Below are positions 1 through 12,223 of a stretch of DNA of 64,000 bases, in pieces (position 1 is the stretch's first letter; each line of letters starts with the position of its first letter). The notes under the pieces are model-generated. The model was not told where the DNA came from, made no database searches, and saw only the letters and a program-made list of their open reading frames with translations. Source of the DNA: Nymphaea colorata (taxonomy: Eukaryota > Streptophyta > Magnoliopsida > Nymphaeales > Nymphaeaceae); NCBI RefSeq assembly GCF_008831285.2, contig NC_045140.1, forward strand, positions 11,466,505 through 11,530,504, given 5' to 3'. The translations under genes and the position numbers were made by a program.

Positions 1-1289
1 CCTTAAAGATCTCTCACAATCTTCAATACATGACTAAACTTTTTGAGGCGTTACACTCTTCATGTATCCCTCTCATGCACACACATACATATGTATGCCA
101 CTAAAGTTTATCTGAAAATATTTTAGAGAAAACAATAGACATGCTATCATTTTTTTATGATTACTAATTTGGTACAAACATATTTTAATTTAAGTTATTT
201 CATGAAAATAGCTGACTCTTCTATTATCCAAAATTTTAATGTTTATTATTTTTTGGTTATCCAAATAATACATATGGAATAAAATATAATTAACTTATTA
301 TATGTTTAAATATAAGTAACCACTTCTAAAGAAAACGTGGTTGTGGGCCTTGTAGATGACTTGAAATGGGTGGCTATATACTCAAATTCTAAGATTCGAG
401 GCAATCTCATGATATGCATGTTAGTTGTGGATTTAACTATATATAATATACAGGTCTACATGAATTTCCCTCCTCTTGTATGATGTTGTTAATATCGACC
501 TGATTCCATGTAATTTTGCTGCCTAACTGATCTATCAGATTTGCGGCGCATTAGCCCATTTTATATAGACATTTAATTGTGAAACTAGTTTAGTAAATAT
601 TGTAAAATAGTTTCAGAATAATTTTGCTAAGTTCAGATGCAAAAAACTCAAATAATTAAGCTTCTGTTTAGTTACAAGTAAAGTTTAGTGTCAATTTCTC
701 CTTGAAAATCAATTAACGGAACCAGATTTGAGTCGCACAGTGTATAAACAAATCTTATCGAATCTTGCTATCAGTCTTAGTAAAGGTTTTCCTTATAAGA
801 AACAGAATGTTTTGGTGACAAGTTAACTCCATCTAACTAAACCAGCAGGCAAGTAACTCTAGAGGGGAGAAAGCGACTGGTCGCCATCGTCAGCTACCCC
901 TAATTTTTCATTATGATCCATTTCAATTTCACCCATTAATTCTGCCATGCCTTTCTTCTTAAAATACGACGACTTCAAATTAAATATGTCAATATATTCG
1001 ATGCGTTTGCTTTGTAACCTTTTCTTTATAACAATTCTGTGCTCAACCCGTGGGTCCTAACAACCTTTACATCGTTGCTTCCATCTGGCCCTTCTTGATC
1101 GGACCTACCAAGTTGCCGTATCCAGCCTGACTACAGTGCCGCAAGGCCGCGTGGGGCACCAACTTCAAAGCTATTGCTAACTTATGGTTGTTGTTATTAT
1201 TGTTTTGAGGGGCCGATATATAGTCTTGTTAGTAGTAGTAGTAGATATGACAACTATAAACACCACACACAATGGTCAACCCAACCCAG

Positions 1290-1358
<69 letters not shown>

Positions 1359-2490
1359 GGTGACTTTGGTCACTCAACCATCTGTTTTGATCTAATATGA
1401 TGGACAATTAAAAGAAAAAAAAAAGGAAAAAGTGATGAGTATTCAATCATCTATTTGCTTTAAACAGGCCGTTCACCTTTATATTATCTCTTTCTTTTTA
1501 ACACATATATAAACTGAAAACTTTCGATTTTCATGCAATCAGGGTTGGATGGCGGTGTGCATCATTAAACACACTGCCCGATGCATGAGACGCCAGAAGA
1601 TTTTTCCGTCACTAAGTTCTTCTAATCCTTGGAGTCCTCAATGACATTTACATCCTCATAAGCCAGGCCTTTTCGTTTGCATCTGTATCGTTCCAACTTT
1701 ATCCAATGTCTCCAAAGACATTTTATTTTTGCGTCTGATCCAAAGCGGGAAGCACATGCATATAGACAAAATACAGCCTTTTAAAACCTAATGTTTCATA
1801 TACAATTTCCTGCGAATGTCAACAAGGATTTTCACTTCTACTGGTCCTTCAGATACCCTTTCTCCCTTATCATCAATTAAATGCAGCCTATGTTAAGGTA
1901 CAAAATGTTTGGCTAGTAATTTAATGAAATCAGATCTTCCTGCTTGATTTTGAACATTTTATTTCAGTAGATAATAAGTTTGGTTTAACTAATAAAAAAA
2001 AATTTATTTGTTTGTGCCAAACAAGAACTTTGATTTAATTGTTCCGCATTAAATGGGCCAGACAGAGCAGCCAACCATATCTATAACTCTTTATATTAAA
2101 GGTTAAAGAAAGGCCAACACTCAATACAAAGTGAAAAAAGAGAGAACCGTGTCGATCGGTAGAAGCCACGTGTGTGTGTGTCCTGGTGCTGCAAAAGTGC
2201 GAAAACTATGTGCGTTTACAATTATATACTTGCTTATATTTATTGATAGTTTACAAAATCGTTACACGTTTCTTGTTTATAAAAATTGTTAACTTTTTCA
2301 AAGTGTTGTTTTTATATGAACATCTTAATCAAATATGTAAAAACTTATTTGTAACTAGATTTTTGACAAGTTCAATCAACACAACTTACACCATTTTATA
2401 CCTCTATAGTTGGGCGGTTGTTTTTGTAGTTAGTGCCAATAAAATCATCACAAAACATGTACATCATTATAAGTTATGGCCAAGTAACTG
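1..2490. other. Intergenic DNA, no gene recognised
   Basis: AT-rich sequence with no ORF resembling a known protein on either strand. The open frames at 1174-1395 and 2174-2608 are chance: the first reads through a TA microsatellite, and the second is low-complexity and runs into the MITE at 2499. No TE termini were identified here apart from that MITE. Confidence 0.6.
1290..1357. repeat. (TA)n microsatellite
   Basis: An uninterrupted TA dinucleotide run of about 68 bp, read directly from the sequence. Similar runs recur at 10844-10884, about 23012-23063 and 38489-38595. Confidence 0.97.
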
Positions 2491-2498
2491 GCCGTCAT

Positions 2499-2982
2499 TA
2501 GGGCTCGATTCATTGAAGCTCCACTCGTGGGCTCGATTCATTGAAGCTCCACTCGTGTACGAGTTCGAGCCGAGTCATTTGCTTAACGAGTCAAGCTCGA
2601 GTTCATGAGCCGACTTGTTCAAATAACTGAGTTGAGTTCTAGCTCAACACGTAATTGCCGAGTCGAGCTCGAGCCTTAATCGAGTTGAGCTCAAGCTCAA
2701 TACATATGGATGATTATCAATTATATTCAAGCGAGTCTTTCAAGCTTTAATCGAGTTGAACTCGAGCTTAACACGTAACGATGAATATCAATTATATTCA
2801 AACGAGTTTGTCGAGCCTTAATCGAGTCGAGTTCGATATCAACACGTAATTGCCGAGTCGAGCTCGAGCTGCTTCCGTCGAGCTATTTTCAAGCTTGAGC
2901 TAAGTCGAGCTCAAGGTTTTATTAGTCGAGCTGAGTTCAAACTGACTGAATTCGGACCCGATTCGACTTGTGTTCACCCCTA
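2499..2982. mobile_element. hAT-like MITE of the GAGCTCGAG-rich type
   Basis: A 484-bp element beginning TAGGGCTCG and ending TTCACCCCTA, so the ends form a short imperfect inverted repeat (TAGGG at each end). It is filled with degenerate GAGCTCGAGC/CGAGTCGAGC words. It is flanked by GCCGTCAT (2491-2498) and GCCGCCAT (2983-2990), an 8-bp target duplication with one mismatch, as expected for the hAT superfamily. It has no coding capacity. Related elements lie at 3200 and 55278. Confidence 0.75.
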
Positions 2983-3199
2983 GCCGCCATCAATATGTTT
3001 TTTTTTGCAATGTTTTTAAACATGAAAGAACAGTCGTGAGCTACCCACAAACATTTAGGTAGTGTTTGGACAACTCATTGGAAAATGATTTTTGAAAAAT
3101 CTTGTTTTTTGTAAAAAAGATTTTGTTAATGAGTTTTGAAAAAGATCGCCTTTTTATGTTTGGGCGGACAGGCAAAAATTGGTCCAGCATTGCCCGGAC

Positions 3200-3476
3200 T
3201 AGAGCTGTGCAACAAATCGAGCTAACTCAAACTCGAATCGGACTCGCTCGGTTGAGTTCGAGCTTATAAACAAGTCAAGTTCAAGTTACATGAACTTGAT
3301 TCGATTAAACTCGAGTAAGCTTGTTTAATTTGGATTTATTTTTTTTTTTTGTCATTTGTAAACTTAAAACGAAAGAAAGAGTTCATATCAAATGAAGATT
3401 TAGTAAAGGAGTTTAAATGAACTAAGTCGAGCTTAGCATGAGTCAAAGGGATTTCGACTTGGAACGTGTACAGGTG
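3200..3476. mobile_element. Decayed relative of the GAGCTCGAG-type MITE
   Basis: It starts TAGAGCTGTGCAAC and continues with the same CGAGCT/CTCGAGT-rich vocabulary as the element at 2499. The right end is indistinct (about 3476) and no target duplication is visible, so it is probably an older or truncated copy. Confidence 0.45.
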
Positions 3477-3638
3477 ATATCGTCATACAAATGAAACGAA
3501 GTCGGTGAATATCCCTTCTTCTTACCTAACCTAACGGCAACAGAAGCCTTTTTTAACTGAAATAAATGATAAACGCAGAAGATAAAGGTCACGTATAAAA
3601 AAAAAGTTCAAATGTGAAAAACATTAGAATAAAAAACC

Positions 3639-3646
3639 TATAAAGG
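3639..3646 (+). promoter_or_regulatory. Candidate TATA box upstream of the PAH gene
   Basis: TATAAAGG about 610 bp before the start codon at 4256. It is followed by a long pyrimidine-rich stretch (about 3820-3930, CCCTCC and CTCTCT words), which is common in plant 5' leaders. Position is the only support; an intron in the leader is possible but not demonstrated. Confidence 0.25.
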
Positions 3647-4255
3647 AGGAAGAAGACAGAGGAGAGGCAACAAAGCAGAGGAGGGAATTTTACTGGTTCA
3701 GGGATTGAACTTTCCAAGTGGCAACCTAACAGCAGCCATCTCACCCTTACCTCAGTCCAACTCAAGCCCCTCTCGTCATCACTCGATTAAAAAGCTTCAA
3801 AACCAAACACGCAATCATCAAACGGTCTTCTTCGTCTCCCTTCCCTTCCTCCCTCCCTCCCGCTCTCTCTCTCAACAATAAGCACCAAGCACCTTCCTTG
3901 CATCCATTGGAATATCCCTCTCTCTCTTTCGATTCATTGTCCTCCTAAATCCATCTCTTTCGATGAATAATTGAATCCCCAAATGGATTTTGGAACTACA
4001 GTTTCTCCTTTTCCTATGTAGAGCGGTTTATTTTTAGTAAATTTCATTCGATGGGCATCTGCAAATAAGCTTTCATGTGCATTATCCCTCCTCAAAATCC
4101 ATCTTTTGCGAAGTTGGTGCCAGCGAATCGAGTGATTCAATCCGGAGGAACCCAATACGCTGCTGCCACCAAATTGGGTTCCTCTCGGGATTGAAGGGTA
4201 GATCGGATTTTGGTGACGGAAATTCGCGTTTTTCTATTCCACGGCGGTCGGGAAG

Positions 4256-7200
4256 ATGAACGCAGTGGAACGATTAGGGAGCTACATAACGAGGGGAGTC
4301 TACACTGTTGCCAGGCCATTCCATCCGTTTGGTGGCGCCATTGACATCATCGTGGTGGAGCAGCAGGACGGCACCTTCAAATCGACACCTTGGTACGTGA
4401 AGTTCGGCAAATTTCAGGGAGTGTTGAAGCGACGGGAGAAGCTTGTCACCGTCTCCGTCAATGGCGTGGAGGCTGAGTTTCACATGTTCCTGGACCACAA
4501 GGGCGAGGCTTATTTTCTCAAGGAGGTTGATCAAGATGACGACGATGGGGCTCCAAGTGCGCCATCTTCCGGTGAAGACACGGAGGATGGGAAGCGGAGA
4601 AAGAAGGGTAGTTGTCAGTCCGAAGATTTGGACAGCCGCCAGAGATCGGAGTTGGACGAAGATTCCATGAATCCGGCGAGGACGGTGATCAATGAGAACA
4701 ACGGGAAGTTGCTGATGAGGACCAATTCGAGGCGATCTCGCATTCTCGGGCTTGTTTTTGGGAGGAGGTCGATGAAGGGGGAGAGGAGGGACGGCAGTGG
4801 CGCCGATAGGATCGACTCGTTGGAGAGAACTGAGATTGCAGCTGATCTTCTCGAAGTCAAATGGTCGACCAATTTTTCTGATCGTACGAAGGAAGGTACT
4901 GCCACTAATTCTTCGTCGCTGTCTTCTATCTCTCCCTTGACTAATGGCAGGGATGATCCTGGTTTGGCTAAGGATAGACGAGTAGGTGAGAATTACGACG
5001 CTAGTGCTTTGATTTTGAAGAATTCTGCTCGGGAGAGTCCTTCTCTGCCGCAAGATGATTCAATTGTAGGAAAGAACTCTGAATTGGACTTACCAGGATC
5101 TCTAAACTCCTGTTCTTCGCTGGAATGTAGCTCGGTTTTGTCTCTGCCTGCTGAAAAAGAAACACAAGAAAACGATTGTGTTGGCATTGATAAAGAGCTG
5201 GCGATGTCTCCACCACTTACAGAATCGGAGAGTTCAGACGAAAAAGAACCAAAAGAAAATGGTGGGAACGTCCTTTCGACGGATGGAGTTTCTGATGTGG
5301 CGAGGGAGGTGAATGGCGACGCCCCATCATCTTCTAATATTGCTCCACGCTGGAATGTAGCAGAAGAGGAAAATTGTGATGTTGATTTTCTTGAGTTGGT
5401 GACTTCTGGTATGAAGGATCCTTCTTCCATGCTAGAAGATAGTTCTGTTGGGGGAATGGATGATGGGATGGAGTTTTCAGTTCTCCAAAATTCATGTTTA
5501 GCGTTGGAAGCTAGCTTTCCATTACCCAAAAGTGCTGAAAAAGAAGAACAAGAAAACGACTGTTCTGGCATCCGTGCCGGGGCGCAAATGTCTACAATGG
5601 TTATAGTATCAAAACGTTTGAATTCAGGTGCAAAAGAATCAAACGAGGAGTGTACGTGCGTCACTTCAATGGCAGAAAACTCTAAGAAGGAGGGTGAATC
5701 AGAAGATGATTCTCTTTCGTCATCTACTCTGGAACCTGGGGTCGATGATGCTAATACAAGGACTTGCAACGATGAGATTGTTGAGCAGGAAACTGTTCAG
5801 AAAGGCTGGACGGATGAGGTTCAGCTCAATGCTGAGTTGTTATGTGAGACAACTGAGCTGGTTAATGAACCTACTTTATCGCGCAACTTGCTTATACAGG
5901 TCGAAGAAAAAGAGAAAATTATTTAAAACTGAAACAAGATGGAAAAGATCGTTGCTGCCCCCTTGATGAACACGAAATTGTAACAGAGAAGAAATATAAG
6001 TCTAGTGACTTCACCTTACAAAGTTATGGTTCAGATGAGATGATTGATGGTAATGAGACAGAAAACGTATTAGAATATGGTTCAACCCATGGAAGTCTTT
6101 CAATTCGATGATATTTCAGAAAACGAAAATCTTGTGACGAATGTGGCTGTTGACGTGGATACATTGGATAGAGCTTCTCCAATGGAGACGGGGAAGAATT
6201 CTGAAAGCCAAAGGGAACATCTAGATGATGTCTGCTCCTCTCCAGATCAATTTGACAATGCCGAAGTCACGGAAAATTTGTCATATCATGGTGCCAATTT
6301 AGCATATCCCAGCTATCCACTATCATTGAAGGATAAAACATCAACCGAAAGCATTTCGTCTGGTCAGGGCGGTCACAAGGCAGACAAAAATGAGTTAGAA
6401 ATAGATAATGATGTCACAGTGCTGACCTCTGTGGCTAGTTCCCTGAATTCTATTAATGGCAGTCTGACTGCATCTTGTTCAGGCCACGTTGCAGGCTGTC
6501 AACTTTTGGAAGATGAGCTTCTTACTGATATTTCCAGCTTTCCGAATGACAAGGACAATGTTCCAGCATGGCCCTCCCAAGATGCAGCAGTTGATGGAGA
6601 AATGATGACATATGCTACCAATGGTACTCTGGAGAAGACAAGTGAGCTGGAGAGGATGCATCACGAATCATCTTTGTCTTCCGAGCTTATCTTTGAATCA
6701 ACCACAGAAGATGACATACAGGAGTCGTCGTGTGATTGTTATCATATGACGCCTGTTGAAGCAATGGAGAGATCCAAGCCAATTAGCATCTTAAAACCTC
6801 TCAAGCATGAAGGTGATGCCGAACCATTCTCAAAATGTTTACCCGTCCTCAGATCTGGCATCTCTGACCTGGAAAGCTTTGGCATTCAGACTCTAAGTCA
6901 TTCACGGACTTCGAACTATGAACTCTTGAAGATGGGAATCCTCGGGAAGGATTTTGAAAGCCCTTCAGATGATAGAGTTGCATCTAAAGTTAAAATGGAA
7001 ACCGAGCAGAGCAAGCCTGAGGGTGATACTTCCGTTTGTGAAACTCAAAGTGGATCAGAATCCCAAAGGCCTCCAGTTGACAATCTCGTTGGTAAGCTTG
7101 TGACGTTGCTTTTATATGAAATGCGTTTTGAAAATATATGGAAGTTCCTTTTGCTTCTCTAGTTATTGTAACAATTCATGGTTGAGATTTGGTTAGGTCC

Positions 7201-7869
7201 CCATATTTTCTTCCCATACTTCTTTATTCATGCTTCGAGGAATCCTTGGTAGGTTCTTATGTATGCTAGTATGTGCTTCTCTGTTACCATGCAGAAATAT
7301 CTCTTTGTAAGCACTTGCTGTCTGAAGGAATGGGGATCGAAGCTGCTTCAAAGGCATTTGATGCCGAGAAAGTTTCTTTTGAGAAGTTCAGTGCTTTGGG
7401 CCCATCAATTCTAAAAAATGATAGGCTTGTAGTTAGGATAAACGGTCAATACTTTCCATGGGATGCTGCAGCACCAATTGTTCTGGGCATGGTTTCATTT
7501 GGACATGAAAAGGCATTGGAACCCAAGGGCATGATTGCTGTTGAACGAATTGAAAAGAAACTTGAAAAGTACCCCTCCTCTGCAATTGTTCCCTCAGGTG
7601 GAAGCTGGAGATTCTGGCCGTTTGGTTTTAACAAATCAAAATCACTTACAGCTACTCGGTCACTCCCAAGTGATTGCTTGGGTGACAGTGGTGAAAAATC
7701 TCTTGAGAAGCAACTTAGTGCAGCAGAAAGGGAGGATATGAATACAAGATCTACTAAGAAGGTCCGAACAATTATTCCAACATCTGAACAGTTGAAATCA
7801 CTGAACCTGAAAGAAGGGCAGAACATAGTAACTTTTACATTTTCTACTGCAATGCTTGGAAAGCAACAG
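4256..7869 (+). pseudogene. PAH: Phosphatidate phosphohydrolase (lipin/PAH family), 3'-truncated and broken
   Basis: PAH enzymes dephosphorylate phosphatidic acid to diacylglycerol at the ER, Mg2+-dependently. Start ATG at 4256. Residues 1 to about 95 form the N-LIP domain, with the family signature GVYTVARPFHPFGGAID followed by the STPWYVKFGKFQG stretch and an HMFLD segment. A long acidic, serine-rich linker follows, as in plant PAHs. Exons inferred: 4256-7091 and 7295-7869, with GT/AG at 7092 and 7294; phases join as ..G|AA ATA.. to give the conserved EISLCKHLL segment, then PWDAAAPIVLGMVSFG and, at the end, TFTFSTAMLGKQQ before a GT donor at 7870. Oddities: at about 5910-5926 the frame is lost, an alternative frame stays open to about 6100, and the original frame resumes near 6077. 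This fits two compensating indels; a 174-bp in-frame intron at 5900-6073 is an alternative. The exons for the C-LIP/HAD catalytic domain (DxDGT) do not follow and were not found elsewhere in the window. The family is certain; non-functionality is inferred. Confidence 0.85.
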
Positions 7870-8000
7870 GTTTCTTATCACTCAAAAATATATCTTCATT
7901 ACTGCTACTACTTTTATTGGTGTCGTGTGTAGGGTTTGTTCTCTCCTTGATGGTGATCCTCCTCGCTTTTTATGCTCTCTCTTTCTCCCATTCTCTTTCC

Positions 8001-8022
8001 TCTCTCTCTCTCTCTCTCTCTA
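8001..8022. repeat. (CT)n tract in the former PAH intron
   Basis: A short CT dinucleotide run within the sequence following the last recognisable PAH exon. Confidence 0.85.
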
Positions 8023-8051
8023 AGGATTTCAACTCTGATTGACAATGTTAT

Positions 8052-8390
8052 GTTCCTTTGATTTAATGAGTTTGGTGATATCCTTGGTTTATTGTTTGAA
8101 TGATTTTTTTTTCCAAATTGCAGGATATTGTCTGATATGCAGACACTTACCGCAGATTGGATGTCAAGCACAGCCAACCCAGAAGCTGCGTTGGCACCGG
8201 TGTAAGGTACTCTCATGATGAACAAGATAGACTAGTTTGTGTTCCTTTGATTCAGTGAGTTGGGCTTTATCATAAGTTTTCTTTTTTTAATTTAAGTTTC
8301 CAGATTGCAGGATATTGTCTGCTATGGGTAAACTTTTCAGCAGATTGGATGCCAAACATGGGTAACCTACAAACTGAGTTGCCACCAGTG
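8052..8390 (+). repeat. Diverged tandem duplication, period about 189 bp
   Basis: Two copies (about 8052-8205 and 8241-8390) each begin GTTCCTTTGATT, carry a pyrimidine run ending in TTGCAG, then GATATTGTCTG, a CAGATTGGATG word and a segment ending GCACCGGTG or CCACCAGTG. Each copy resembles an intron 3' end followed by a short exon, but neither encodes recognisable PAH residues. They lie where the PAH catalytic exons would be expected. Confidence 0.7.
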
Positions 8391-10841
8391 CAACAGACAC
8401 AAATACACCCAGAGTCATGATTCAGTTTATATAATATGGTAGTGTCTCGATACCCGTGTTTTTTGAAAATGCTCCTTACCGGTATTCATACCTAGAGATC
8501 TAGTTGTGTGCATACTACATATTATTGATGCTGAGGGCCTAGCCTTGCAGAGAGTTGCACTTCCCTTGAGTTTCATAGGTGATTAACATAAAAATTATAT
8601 GCTTATGATTTATCACAAAGAAATAACATGTAAGTACTGTATAATTGTAGATTGTCGAATTCCACAAAAACAAACATAAAGTTTTACATACATGGGGAAA
8701 AAAATTCTGGTTCACTCCTCATGTTTAGGTTCATCTTGCGAAGAGCTTGATTCCACCTAGCAATTGATTGAATGTGAAGTTTCTTTCTGCTTGTTTTCTT
8801 CCTTTTTTCTGTGTTGCCTTCATAAAGTTGATGTATTCTTGTGTTAATCTTCATCATCGGGTATCATTTCATGCTTAAATCAGGTGGTTGTGCATCACTT
8901 AGTCTTGTTTTTGTTTGTTACAGCTTTTAGCTCTAACCTATTGGATGAGATGACATCGCAAAATGTTGTTGTGAGATGTTGATCTTAAGATGCTTATCTT
9001 AAAGTGTTATTGTTAATGTTACCAAAAGATAAATTGATGTAGTGACGGTTGGTCAGCTTATTTAAGACGGTGCATATCATAACAGCTTAATTTTTTGATA
9101 GTTACTCAATTTGGGCAGCTATCTTTATGTGTTTAGTCGAATGAATTAGTTTCTATTGCTCTCAAAATAAAGTGCTGATCATGGAACTGCTTATAATGCT
9201 ACCATTTTTTTCTTAATTAGTAGTTATGCCATATAAAGCCTATCCATAAGCTTGCTTGTCATAGTGTGGCATCCTGGCAGCATTCTCGTGCTCCAAGCAT
9301 TGACATATTAACATGTGTGAAGGATCCGCATATTTGGTAAGTTTCTGTCATTCTCTCAATTGAAATAAGAGAAAACGTGTAATCCACATTGTATAAATGG
9401 CAATATTAAGTACAGACACATACTCATAATTGTTCAGTTGTTAGCTATATGGCTGTGATGTCCATGCCTTTAAATTCATCAATAGACTTAAATATAATAT
9501 TTGCCCAACACATACACTGGCTTTTGTCAGTATTTAGAAATTAATTATTGAAGTTTACATATTAAATGACATTATTAATGCTATTAATATTTTGTTGGAT
9601 ATGGAGATCACTTATAAACCAGAAGATTATAAATGTCAAAAAATGATAAATATTACACTTTGCTGAACACTAACATCAACACCAACACTATCTTGATGGC
9701 CATTGATACAAAAGACAATGTAAGCTTAGGCAGATTGTGGATCCTCAAGCCTGACACATCTGGACTCAAATCTCATCTATTACAACAAATGTAAGAGGAG
9801 AAGTGATTTGGTGCTATGATTTTATACTGCAAATTTGTTGTTTTTAACAGCTCTAACAACTCAGGAGAATGGAGTTATTTGGTGGACTGTTCTATTGAAG
9901 AAGTAGAATCTCTGAGCCTAAGCAAGAGAATATACCAATCAATATTGTTTGTGATATTGCACATATTCTCATGGTCAATAAGCCACCACATATGATACTT
10001 ATTTCCTTGCTTAATGCACAAGCACACATCTAATGCTTCTTTTGTTTGTAGCCCTCTTATATTTTACTACAAAACTTTTGCTACTTGACACTTGTATTTT
10101 CTGTTGACAGCTTTTTTAGCCTTGAAATTCCATGCTTGAGCCTTCTTATTGAAAAAAATTAGAAATAAATTCTAGAAGAGTTTTTTAATTGGTAAGGGGC
10201 TTAGACTTTGTTTCAAGTTACATTCAATCAAGGTGGGATAGCTATTCTTAATGTCCAATTTCTGAGGTTTCTAGTTGAAATTCATTCGAAAGGAGATGCC
10301 ACACATATCTCAATAAAATCATAGTGTGTTCATGGTATCCAAGAATGTTTATGAGTTTCTAAAAAAAATATGGGATAAATTCATTTGTGGGTAAAGATAC
10401 TGTTGATATTGTGACTGTAATCCAATAAAATTTCCAAACATGAAGACCTACTTTTTTCTTTTTACTTTAGGTCCTGGATATGCATGTGAGTCACTACTGG
10501 ACAGCATTGTTTCTCAGAGCCAACACATTTTGGGTCATGATCCTTCCAACTGAGACATTTGCACACCTGTACAATCAGATTGCATACAATATTATTCTTG
10601 CACTGAAACTATCTAATAACCTCAGTTATTTACACTTGTCACACATTAGCAATTGCACAAGGAGTAATGCGAGATGAAGAATATTATATTTGACTAATGA
10701 GATTGATGCTCCACTTTGATGCATCTCACAGATTTTCAGATTTTTGGAGATTATAAATTTTTTGGCTTTGTATATATTCTGTATAAGTGGACATATTATT
10801 GGATAGTTTTTTAATGAAATCTCAATTTGTGAATGTTTTCT

Positions 10842-10886
<45 letters not shown>

Positions 10887-11199
10887 TGTGTGTGTGTGTG
10901 GGGAGAGGGGAGGGGGGAACCTTTGAAAGGTCTATTGGCCATGATGTTAAACGTAGTTAACAAAAATCTAGGTAATGGCCCAAAACTTTCTCCAACAGCT
11001 CATGTCATAGCCAATACAAAAGCAAGGTAGGTGAGGCAAAGAGGCAAATATGGAGTACATGTTCAGAAGTATTTTTGAAGCAAGAGTGGTTTGAGGATGC
11101 TGCTTTGGCTGGAAACCAAAGTATTTACCCACTTCCAGTTGGTCCAAGAAAGAAGGGGGTGAATTATAAAGATTGTGATAGGCTTTGACAGGCACATGC
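8391..11199. other. Gene-free stretch
   Basis: AT-rich DNA with no recognisable protein, TE domain or RNA gene. It contains a (TA)n tract at 10844-10884 followed by a short (TG)n run. The open frames at 10480 and 10833 are not supported as genes. Part of it may be an old 3' flank of the PAH locus. Confidence 0.5.
10844..10884. repeat. (TA)n microsatellite followed by (TG)n
   Basis: About 20 TA units, then TGTGTGTG and a G-rich run. Confidence 0.95.
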
Positions 11200-11207
11200 A
11201 TACAGGG

Positions 11208-12223
11208 TAGGCCTGGGCGCCGGGCCGGGCCGCCGCTGGCTACCCGGTACCCGGCCCGGTTCGGGCCCGGGTCCGGGCCCTTGTTTTATCTTATCGGTCT
11301 TTCGCCTACTGTGCCCGGCCCGGCCCGACATCATAACGGGCCGGGTCCGGGTTAAGCTAACGGGCCCGTTGGGACCCGTTAGGCCCGTTAATTCGAGAAT
11401 GGATTCAAGAGTTTCGATTTAAAATTTTTAGGAAATGCATTTAGGGATTTAGGGTTTTCGACAGGAGATTGCGCGTGCATTGAGTAAGCCTTGGCGCCAC
11501 CACCGTCCTTCACCATCCACCTCCAGTCCACCACCGGCGCACCTCATGGCAGTCTTCACCTCCCGTTGCAGAAGGTAAGATCAACCCCAAATCCCATCCA
11601 CTGCTTCAAATCGATTCAACTGATTCATTACAAATCTTTTATTTTTTTGTTGATTGACTCACCGTCGCTCTCCCCATCTTTCTCTGTTGTAAGATTAATG
11701 ATGTTGGGTCATGGGAATGATGCATTTGCGGGTTGCAGGTTGGAAGGAAACTGGCGATCATAAGCGAAACTCGTGATCGTGACGGGAGGAGTGAGAGGGA
11801 TCGGGCAGACCAGAACGGAGCTCATACACCATCCACGGCTTCCTCTATTCCCATTGCGACGTCACCGCGGCCATCGACCTCGCCCTCGCCCGCTTCGGCC
11901 GCCTCAACATCAAGGTCAACAACGAGGGCGTGAGCGGCACCGAGGATCGCCACGACATTCGGAAGGTCAACCTCGGCGGATTTCAGAGGGATTTCACCGT
12001 CAATGTGGACGGTGTCTTCTTGGGACAGTCGGCCCGGCCCGGCCCGGTTAACAAAACGGGCCGGGTCGGGCTTCGGACGTAGTTGACGAGGCCCGGTACC
12101 CAGCCCGGCCCGGCCCGATAATAGTCGGGCCGGGTAGCGGGTCGACCTGATTCAAATCCGGACCCTTAACGACATTGACTAAACGGGTCGGGCCGGCCCG
12201 GCCCGGCCCGATGCCCAGGCCTA
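11208..12223. mobile_element. Pack-hAT-like element carrying an SDR gene fragment
   Basis: A 1,016-bp element with terminal inverted repeats: the left end is TAGGCCTGGGC and the right end is its exact complement, GCCCAGGCCTA. Both are followed inward by CGGGCCGGGCC-rich subterminal DNA. It is flanked on both sides by the identical 8-mer ATACAGGG (11200-11207 and 12224-12231), a perfect hAT-length target duplication. The GC-rich ends contrast with the AT-rich surroundings. There is no transposase inside; instead there is part of a cellular short-chain dehydrogenase/reductase gene. It is therefore a non-autonomous, gene-capturing element. The hAT assignment rests on the TSD length. Confidence 0.85.
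11491..12027 (+). pseudogene. Captured short-chain dehydrogenase/reductase (SDR) fragment
   Basis: Inside the Pack element. Around 11776-11800 the sequence encodes TGGVRGIG, the Rossmann cofactor motif TGxxxGIG of classical SDRs. From 11834 a different frame encodes HCDVT, then ARFGRLN, a VNNEGVSG segment (family norm NNAG) and NVDGVFLG, in the SDR order. The two blocks are one base out of frame. A likely retained intron (GTAAGA at about 11575 to GCAG at about 11738) separates an N-terminal exon from the TGxxxGIG exon, so capture was probably from genomic DNA. The catalytic YxxxK half is absent. The style is that of plant ABA2/Tasselseed2-type SDRs, but the exact donor is not known. Confidence 0.8.

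Noticed and set aside
2174-2608. 144-codon ORF
   Set aside because: Low-complexity AT-rich translation that runs into the MITE at 2499; no recognisable domain.
4274-5769. Long minus-strand open frames opposite the PAH exon (4274-5053, 4993-5769)
   Set aside because: They mirror the plus-strand PAH frame and its biased codon composition; no family resemblance and no supporting motifs.
8124-8205. Possible final PAH exon after TTGCAG
   Set aside because: The translation shows none of the conserved C-LIP residues and reaches a stop within about 27 codons; the unit is also duplicated at 8312.
11208-12223. CpG island or promoter of a host gene
   Set aside because: The GC-rich patches are inverted subterminal repeats of an element with precise 8-bp target duplications.
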